The translations under genes and the position numbers were made by a program. The notes under the pieces are model-generated. The model worked only from the letters and a program-made list of their open reading frames with translations. It was not told where the DNA came from and made no database searches. Of a stretch of 64,000 bases of DNA, positions 58,347-64,000 are shown piece by piece (the stretch's first letter is position 1; each line of letters opens with the position of its first letter). This DNA comes from Sphingobium scionense (GTDB lineage: Bacteria > Pseudomonadota > Alphaproteobacteria > Sphingomonadales > Sphingomonadaceae): positions 46,369 through 110,368 of the forward strand of contig NZ_JACIEU010000018.1 of NCBI RefSeq assembly GCF_014197035.1, read 5' to 3'.

Positions 58347-59252
58347 GTGGCGACGTCATTAGCTAGTGCCGTAAGAGATCCTCGTACTGCAGAATTTAGG
58401 AACCTTTTGACCGGCTTGCTTGAAAATGGCGGGGATCCGGGGCTGATCGTAGGACCGCATGTCCCGCGAGTTCAGTTCGACCATGTGCTGGAACTGATCA
58501 GGCCGCACAATCTGTCATTCGAGAACAAGAAAGTCCTGGATTTCGGCTGCGGTGCGCATCGGCCGCTCAGTGCTGCCCTGGTCTTCCATCTGTGCGGCGC
58601 GCGGGAGGTCACGGCGATCGACCTGGAGCCTTTTTTTGATGAAGGCAGCATCGCGGTTGGTCTGGTTGCCCAATGTCTGGGGGTCATGTTCGATCGCGAC
58701 TTCTTCGACCTGAAGGGGGCGGGCCTGGACTATGGCCAGGCGATGACGCGTCTCGGTGCCATTGCGCTGGACAGGTTGCTGGACGGCGACATTCGTTCAG
58801 GATTGCCCGAATCCATAAGATGGCGGCATTGCTTCTACGAGGAACTGCCCGAGCAGGAGCAGCTTTTCGATGTCATGGTCTCGCATACCGTTTTTGAGCA
58901 TGTGGCGGATCCCAAGACGACCCTCATGAATCTTCGGCGCAACATGAGTCCAGACGGGTTCGGTATCATCGTCATCGATTACAAGGATCATCGTGCCTAT
59001 GCCGGCACGGCGCCAAGCTATTATCAATATCTGATGGATGACCTGGACCATATGCCGGGCTACATCAACAAGATCAGGCACAGTGCATTTGTCGATATCG
59101 TGGCCAGCGCCGGATTCGAGGTGCTGGAATGCGTCCGAGAACGCATGTATCCTTCGCAGGAGGAGCGCAATCAGTTTTTACCGCGCTACGCCAGCCTGTC
59201 CGAAGACGATATCACGACGAGTGGTGCGCGTATTTTGATCCGGCCGATCTGA
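58347..59252 (+). CDS. Class I SAM-dependent methyltransferase, probably acquired
   Basis: The 301-aa protein has the SAM motif I KVLDFGCGAHRPLSAAL (about 65-81), an acidic end of strand 2 in VTAIDLEPFF, and motif VSHTVFEHVADPKTTLMNLRR. These are typical of small-molecule or sugar methyltransferases. The start is GTG at 58347, with GGGAGGT a few bases upstream. The first 60 bp and the leader are AT-rich, and codon use is less biased to G/C than neighbours, which suggests horizontal transfer. The substrate is unknown; surface glycan is one idea. Confidence 0.8.
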   Translation: MATSLASAVRDPRTAEFRNLLTGLLENGGDPGLIVGPHVPRVQFDHVLELIRPHNLSFENKKVLDFGCGAHRPLSAALVFHLCGAREVTAIDLEPFFDEGSIAVGLVAQCLGVMFDRDFFDLKGAGLDYGQAMTRLGAIALDRLLDGDIRSGLPESIRWRHCFYEELPEQEQLFDVMVSHTVFEHVADPKTTLMNLRRNMSPDGFGIIVIDYKDHRAYAGTAPSYYQYLMDDLDHMPGYINKIRHSAFVDIVASAGFEVLECVRERMYPSQEERNQFLPRYASLSEDDITTSGARILIRPI

Positions 59253-59409
59253 GGCGCCGAGGGGAGCGGGTGGCTGAGCCGTGTATCGGTGAGCCGCCGC
59301 GCTACCGTCGAAAAAGCCCTGGGCTTCAATCGGCGGGGCGCCGCATCACTGGCTTGTTCGAACAGGCTGGCGAACGGTCCTTAGGGTCGGCCCGCCAGCC
59401 TGTTTCTCG

Positions 59410-60345
<936 letters not shown>

Positions 60346-60454
60346 GGCGAAAATCCCCAGGCTAATTGGCGTGACGAATTGATGACGATGCGCGAAACGC
60401 GGCCCCTTTAGCGGCGCATGTCCCATGTGGAAAGGCGCTTTTGCGCCCTGCGAC

Positions 60455-60554
60455 AAAATGCACCCCGCATTTTCAGAACGCGCGCGAAGCGGGCGTTCGG
60501 TTCGAAAATGCGGCATCGGAAAACAGAGCATTTTCGCAAATAGGCAAAATGCTC
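60455..60554. repeat. Cluster of alternating GCATTTT/AAAATGC inverted repeats
   Basis: In the 222-bp gap between divergent prs and nadE, the 7-mer AAAATGC or its complement GCATTTT occurs five times in alternating orientation: 60455-60461, 60467-60473, 60505-60511, 60528-60534 and 60546-60552. The last pair extends to GAGCATTTT...AAAATGCTC (60526-60554). An extra GGCGC-tttt-GCGCC hairpin lies at 60434-60447. The block is a clear composite palindrome, AT-rich in an otherwise GC-rich area. Confidence 0.6.
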
Positions 60555-60567
60555 TAGGGCGCGGTGC

Positions 60568-62229
60568 ATGACCGACAAACTCGTGATCGCGCTCGCCCAG
60601 ATGACCCAGACCATGGGCGACCCCCGGGCCAATGCCGACGCCATGCTGGAATGGCGCGCCCGCGCCAAGGGCGCGGACCTGATCGTCTATCCCGAACTCC
60701 AGCTGATCGGCTATCCGCCCGAGGATCTGGTGCTCAAGCCCGCCTTGCTCGACCAGGCCAATTATCATCTCGACCGGCTGGCGCAGGAAAGCGCCGATGG
60801 CGGCCCGGCGATGCTGGTCGGCACCGTCGTCGCGTCGCAGGGCGTTCTCTTCAACGTCGTCGCCCTGATCGAAAATGGCGCCGTCACCGCGATCCGGCAG
60901 AAGCGCGAACTGCCCAATTACGGCACCTTCGATGAAAAGCGCCTGTTCGCCCCCGGCCCGCTGCCCGCGCCGATCGATTTTCGCGGCGTGAAGATCGGCG
61001 TGCCGATCTGCGAGGATATCTGGTTTCCCTTCGTCACCGCCCATTTGCGGGCGGAGGGTGCGGAAATATTGATCAGCCCCAATGGCAGCCCGTTCGAGGT
61101 CGACAAGGATGATCGCCGCCTGAACGTCGTCGCCGGCACCCGCGTGCGCGAAACCGGCCTGCCGCTCGTCTATCTGAACCGTGTCGGCGGCCAGGATGAA
61201 CTGGTGTTCGACGGCGCCTCCTTCGTCATGAACGGCGACCTCTCCATCGCCCAGCAACTGCCCGACTGGGAGGAAAAGCTGGTGCTGACGCAGTGGGAGA
61301 AATGGGACGGTCAGTGGGTCTGCCTGCCAGGCGAGCGCCATGAACTCGATCCGCGCCCGGCCGACATCTACAATGCGATGGTGCTGGGCCTGCGCGACTA
61401 TGTGAACCGCAACCGCTTCCCCGGCGTCGTCCTCGGCCTGTCGGGCGGCATCGATTCCGCTTTGTCCGCCGCCGTTGCGGTCGATGCGCTGGGCACTGAC
61501 CGGGTCTGGTGCGTGATGATGCCCTCGCGCTTCACCAGCCAGGAAAGTCTGGACGATGCAGTCGAATGCGCGCGGCTGCTCGGCGTGCGCTACGACACCA
61601 TCCCGATCGAACCGGCCGTTTCCGCCTTCGACACGATGCTGGCCCCGGTGTTCGAGGGCAAGGCGCGCGACCTGACCGAAGAGAATATCCAGTCGCGCAT
61701 TCGCGGCCTCACCCTGATGGCCCTCTCCAACAAGTTCGGCCATATGCTGCTGACCACCGGCAACAAGAGCGAGATGTCGGTCGGCTATGCCACCATCTAT
61801 GGCGACATGGCGGGCGGCTATTCGGTGCTGAAGGACGCCTACAAGACGACGGTGTTCGACCTCTGCCGCTGGCGCAACGAGCATATGCCCTCGCTCGGCG
61901 AAGGCTTTGGCCCGGCCGGCCCGGTCATGCCCGAACGCGTCATCACCAAGCCGCCCAGTGCCGAACTGCGCGACAATCAGAAGGATGAGGACAGCCTGCC
62001 GCCCTATGAGGTGCTCGACCCGATCCTCTATGGCCTGGTCGAGGAGGAATTGTCGGTGGCCCAACTGGTCGAGCGCGGCTTCGACAAGACGGTCGTCACC
62101 CGGATCGAGCATCTGCTCTACATCGCCGAATATAAGCGCCGCCAGGCGCCGCCCGGGGTGAAGCTGGGCATCCGCAATTTCGGCCGCGACCGCCGCTACC
62201 CGATCACCAACGCCTTCCGCAGCGTGTAA
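60568..62229 (+). CDS. nadE: Glutamine-dependent NAD+ synthase
   Basis: NadE amidates nicotinate adenine dinucleotide to NAD+ using glutamine. The 553-aa protein has an N-terminal nitrilase-type glutaminase (catalytic Glu in YPELQLIGYPPEDL, Lys in KRELPNYGTFDEKR, Cys in GVPICEDIWFPF) and a C-terminal synthetase domain with the PP-loop LGLSGGIDSALSAA. The segment TTGNKSEMSVGYATIYGDMAGGYSVLKD further marks the synthetase. The ATG at 60568 is the family start. It is divergent from prs, so both PRPP- and NAD-related genes share the intervening repeat-rich region. Confidence 0.96.
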   Translation: MTDKLVIALAQMTQTMGDPRANADAMLEWRARAKGADLIVYPELQLIGYPPEDLVLKPALLDQANYHLDRLAQESADGGPAMLVGTVVASQGVLFNVVALIENGAVTAIRQKRELPNYGTFDEKRLFAPGPLPAPIDFRGVKIGVPICEDIWFPFVTAHLRAEGAEILISPNGSPFEVDKDDRRLNVVAGTRVRETGLPLVYLNRVGGQDELVFDGASFVMNGDLSIAQQLPDWEEKLVLTQWEKWDGQWVCLPGERHELDPRPADIYNAMVLGLRDYVNRNRFPGVVLGLSGGIDSALSAAVAVDALGTDRVWCVMMPSRFTSQESLDDAVECARLLGVRYDTIPIEPAVSAFDTMLAPVFEGKARDLTEENIQSRIRGLTLMALSNKFGHMLLTTGNKSEMSVGYATIYGDMAGGYSVLKDAYKTTVFDLCRWRNEHMPSLGEGFGPAGPVMPERVITKPPSAELRDNQKDEDSLPPYEVLDPILYGLVEEELSVAQLVERGFDKTVVTRIEHLLYIAEYKRRQAPPGVKLGIRNFGRDRRYPITNAFRSV

Positions 62230-62238
62230 GTAATTCAG

Positions 62239-62314
62239 CCGTTCGGTTCGAGCCGCTTCGAGCGTGTCGAGAAGCGTCGTCGAGAACTGTTCTCGATAAG
62301 CCCGAACCGAACGG
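62239..62314. repeat. Composite intergenic palindrome between nadE and gltX
   Basis: CCGTTCGGTTCG (62239-62250) pairs with CGAACCGAACGG (62303-62314). Nested inside are GCTTC...GAAGC and the perfect CGAGAAC-t-GTTCTCG hairpin. The GTTCGG and GCTTCGAG...GTCGAG wording links it to the hairpin at 783-808. It is probably a dispersed REP-type element or an RNA-stabilising structure between two housekeeping genes. Confidence 0.6.
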
Positions 62315-62330
62315 GTTCAGGACCGGATTT

Positions 62331-63659
62331 ATGACTGTCATCACCCGCTTTGCCCCCTCGCCGACCGGACATCTCCATGTCGGCAATATCCGCGCCGCGC
62401 TCCACAACTGGCTGTGGGCGCGCAAGTCCGGCGGCAAGTTCCTGCTGCGCCTCGACGATACCGACCTGGAACGCTCGCGCCCCGAATATGCGGATTCGAT
62501 CAAGGCCGACCTGCGTTGGCTCGGCCTCGACTGGGACGCCGAGGAAAAACAGTCCGAGCGCTTTGCCCTCTATGAAGCGCGGTTTGCGGCACTCAAGGCC
62601 TCGGGCCATGTCTATCCCGCCTATGAAACCAGCCAGGAACTGGAACTGCGCCGCAAAGTGCTGCTCGGGCGCGGCCTGCCGCCGGTCTATGACCGCGCCG
62701 CCCTGTCGCTGACCCCGGACCAGATCGCCGCTTATGAAGCCGAAGGGCGCACGCCGCACTGGCGCTTCAAGCTCGACCATGACCAGCCGATCGTCTGGAC
62801 CGACCTCATTCGCGGCGAGCAGCGCTTCGATCCCGGATTGCTGTCCGACCCGGTGATCCGCCGCGCCGACGGCTCATGGCTCTACATGCTCCCCTCGGTC
62901 ATCGACGATGTCGACATGGGCGTCACCCATGTGCTGCGCGGCGAGGATCATGTCTCCAACACCGCGACCCAGATCCAGATGTTCACCGCGCTCGGCGCGC
63001 CGCTGCCCCAGTTCGCGCATGAAGCGCTGCTGACCGGCAGCGAGGGCAAGCTGTCGAAGCGCCTCGGCTCGCTCGGCGTCGCCCATTTCCGCGAGATCGG
63101 GCTGGAACCGGCCGCGATCGCGTCGCTACTCGCCCGCCTCGGCAGCTCGCAGCCGATCGAGCCCTTCGCGGACCGTGCGCCGCTGATCGAGACGTTCGAC
63201 TTCGCCCATTTCGGCCGCGCCCCCGCGCGCTTCGACGAAGCCGAACTGGCGAGCCTCAACCAGAAGATCGTTCATGCGCTGCCCTATGATGCGGTCGCCG
63301 ACCGCCTGCCCGCCGGCATGGACGCCGCCGCCTGGGCCGCGATCCGCCCCAATCTGGAGACGGTGGCGGGCGCCGCCGACTGGTGGCAGATCGTCACCGG
63401 CCCGATCGCCGTGCCCGAAGGGACGCAGGAGGACCGCGATTTCCTCGCCGTCGCCCATCGCATCCTGTCCGCCGCCGCCTTCGACGCCGACATCTGGCGC
63501 ACGCTGACCGGCGCGCTCAAGGATGAAACCGGCCGCAAGGGCAAGACCCTGTTCCAACCCCTGCGCCGCGCGCTCACCGGCCTGGATCACGGCCCCGACA
63601 TGGGCCAGTTCCTGCCCCTGATCGGCCGGGACGAGGCGCTGAAGCGGCTTCAGTCCTGA
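62331..63659 (+). CDS. gltX: Glutamyl-tRNA synthetase
   Basis: GltX charges tRNA-Glu, and in many alphaproteobacteria one of two copies also charges tRNA-Gln for later amidation. The 442-aa protein has the HIGH-class motif RFAPSPTGHLHVGNIRAAL and the KMSKS-type segment GSEGKLSKRLGSLG. The segment THVLRGEDHVSNTATQIQMF also fits the catalytic core. It is shorter than the E. coli enzyme (about 470 aa). Whether a second gltX exists is not visible here. It is 101 bp after nadE, separated by the repeat. Confidence 0.95.
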   Translation: MTVITRFAPSPTGHLHVGNIRAALHNWLWARKSGGKFLLRLDDTDLERSRPEYADSIKADLRWLGLDWDAEEKQSERFALYEARFAALKASGHVYPAYETSQELELRRKVLLGRGLPPVYDRAALSLTPDQIAAYEAEGRTPHWRFKLDHDQPIVWTDLIRGEQRFDPGLLSDPVIRRADGSWLYMLPSVIDDVDMGVTHVLRGEDHVSNTATQIQMFTALGAPLPQFAHEALLTGSEGKLSKRLGSLGVAHFREIGLEPAAIASLLARLGSSQPIEPFADRAPLIETFDFAHFGRAPARFDEAELASLNQKIVHALPYDAVADRLPAGMDAAAWAAIRPNLETVAGAADWWQIVTGPIAVPEGTQEDRDFLAVAHRILSAAAFDADIWRTLTGALKDETGRKGKTLFQPLRRALTGLDHGPDMGQFLPLIGRDEALKRLQS

Positions 63660-64000
63660 AGGCCTGAAGCGGACCTTTCCTACTCCCCTCCCTTCCAGGG
63701 AGGGGCCGGAGGTGGGTGCGCCGCGGAGCGGCGGTCTACGCTCGATGGGGTTGAAGCTCGCTGCGCTCGCCACCCACCCACCCACCTTTGGAGGGGGGGT
63801 ATGTCTCGTTCCCACCCTCGATCGCCGGCCACCGGGTCGATCGGTGCCAGGCTTTTTCGTTATCCGGCTGTCCGCTCTTGATCGGGAAAGCTGCCCGCCA
63901 CGAAGGGTCGTGTCCCACGGGGTGGTGTAGGAAGGTTTCCCTGAGAGGGTGGCCACCGTCGATCTTCTGGTAGGGTTCGGATGCGAACTCGAACCTGGAG
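63660..64000. other. Repeat-rich region after gltX with no confident gene
   Basis: The first part holds CCCCTCCCT-tcc-AGGGAGGGG (63685-63705), a perfect 9-bp hairpin, followed by GGAGGTGGGT and a matching CCACCCACCCACC block near 63769-63785. Such elements are common between sphingomonad genes and may terminate gltX. From about 63800 to the edge a minus-strand frame stays open (63736 to beyond 64000), reading HHPVGHDPSWRAAFPIKSG. It could be the 3' end of a gene outside the window, but no family is recognised. Confidence 0.35.

Noticed and set aside
60346..62112. Long minus-strand reading frame of about 590 codons upstream of prs
   Set aside because: It is the exact antisense of nadE, which has full domain motifs on the plus strand. 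High-GC codons leave the opposite strand open. prs itself starts at 60345.
63126..63956. 276-codon minus-strand frame over the end of gltX
   Set aside because: Its main part is antisense to gltX; only the separate frame near the edge remains as a weak possibility.

Overview
The window is high-GC bacterial chromosome whose gene content points to an alphaproteobacterium of the Sphingomonadaceae (Sphingobium/Sphingomonas-like). The lineage markers are a SciP-type DUF1153 protein, a COQ9 protein, a DUF1674 protein, a UrcA-family protein, a heparinase II/III protein beside rpe, and short intergenic GTTCGGGC...GCTTGTCGAAG hairpins. The species cannot be fixed from sequence reading alone. No rRNA, tRNA, CRISPR array, prophage or intact insertion sequence was seen. 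Most of the window is core housekeeping sequence with small accessory insertions.

Layout. 1-5.5 kb (minus strand): thiL (partial), nusB, hisD, hisG, a CYTH-CHAD protein and mnmA. 5.5-7.2 kb: a gene-poor stretch, the CtrA-inhibitor-like sciP, and two small GlsB/YeaQ-type membrane proteins facing each other. 7.3-11.8 kb: an RND efflux pair (adaptor and inner-membrane pump, no outer-membrane channel gene nearby). 11.9-14.7 kb: a DUF445 membrane protein, an EF-hand protein and a TonB-like protein behind a duplicated palindromic motif. 14.8-18.7 kb: riboflavin genes ribD-ribE-ribB-ribH. 18.7-25.4 kb: an OYE-type reductase divergent from a DMT transporter, COQ9, feoAB, ssb and an epimerase. 25.5-34.6 kb: galU, htpX, rsmB, rpe, a heparinase-like protein, a GT87 protein and several small proteins. 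34.6-38.9 kb: an S9 peptidase, purH and urcA. 39-42.8 kb: an envelope-glycan-like trio (FAD oxidoreductase, GtrA, GT-C membrane protein). 42.7-48.6 kb: msrB, an ABC-2 exporter, queG, a lipoprotein, an EI24 protein and adenosine kinase. 48.7-55.6 kb: the minus-strand set tsaD-gpsA-flippase, then divergent hemC-hemD-mitofilin-like and a hydrolase. 55.6-59.3 kb: a patchier, partly AT-rich accessory stretch with hisN. 59.4-63.7 kb: prs, nadE and gltX.

The most interesting item is the ribB gene at 16963-18243. It encodes an N-terminal XRE-like helix-turn-helix, a RibB (DHBP synthase) domain, and a RibA-like domain that contains no cysteine and so cannot build the zinc site of GTP cyclohydrolase II. 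Directly upstream is a promoter-like pair (TTGAAG, 17 bp, GATATA) whose spacer holds an 18-bp near-perfect palindrome (ATCACATTGCAGTGTGAT), with a further TGTGAT half-site just after the ribE stop codon. No FMN-riboswitch signature was recognised by eye in this cluster. The enzyme may therefore carry its own DNA-binding domain and regulate its own promoter. This is an inference, but it can be tested.

Limits: family assignments come from motif recognition by eye, start codons were chosen by ribosome-binding site and family length, and all promoter, operator and terminator calls are unverified.
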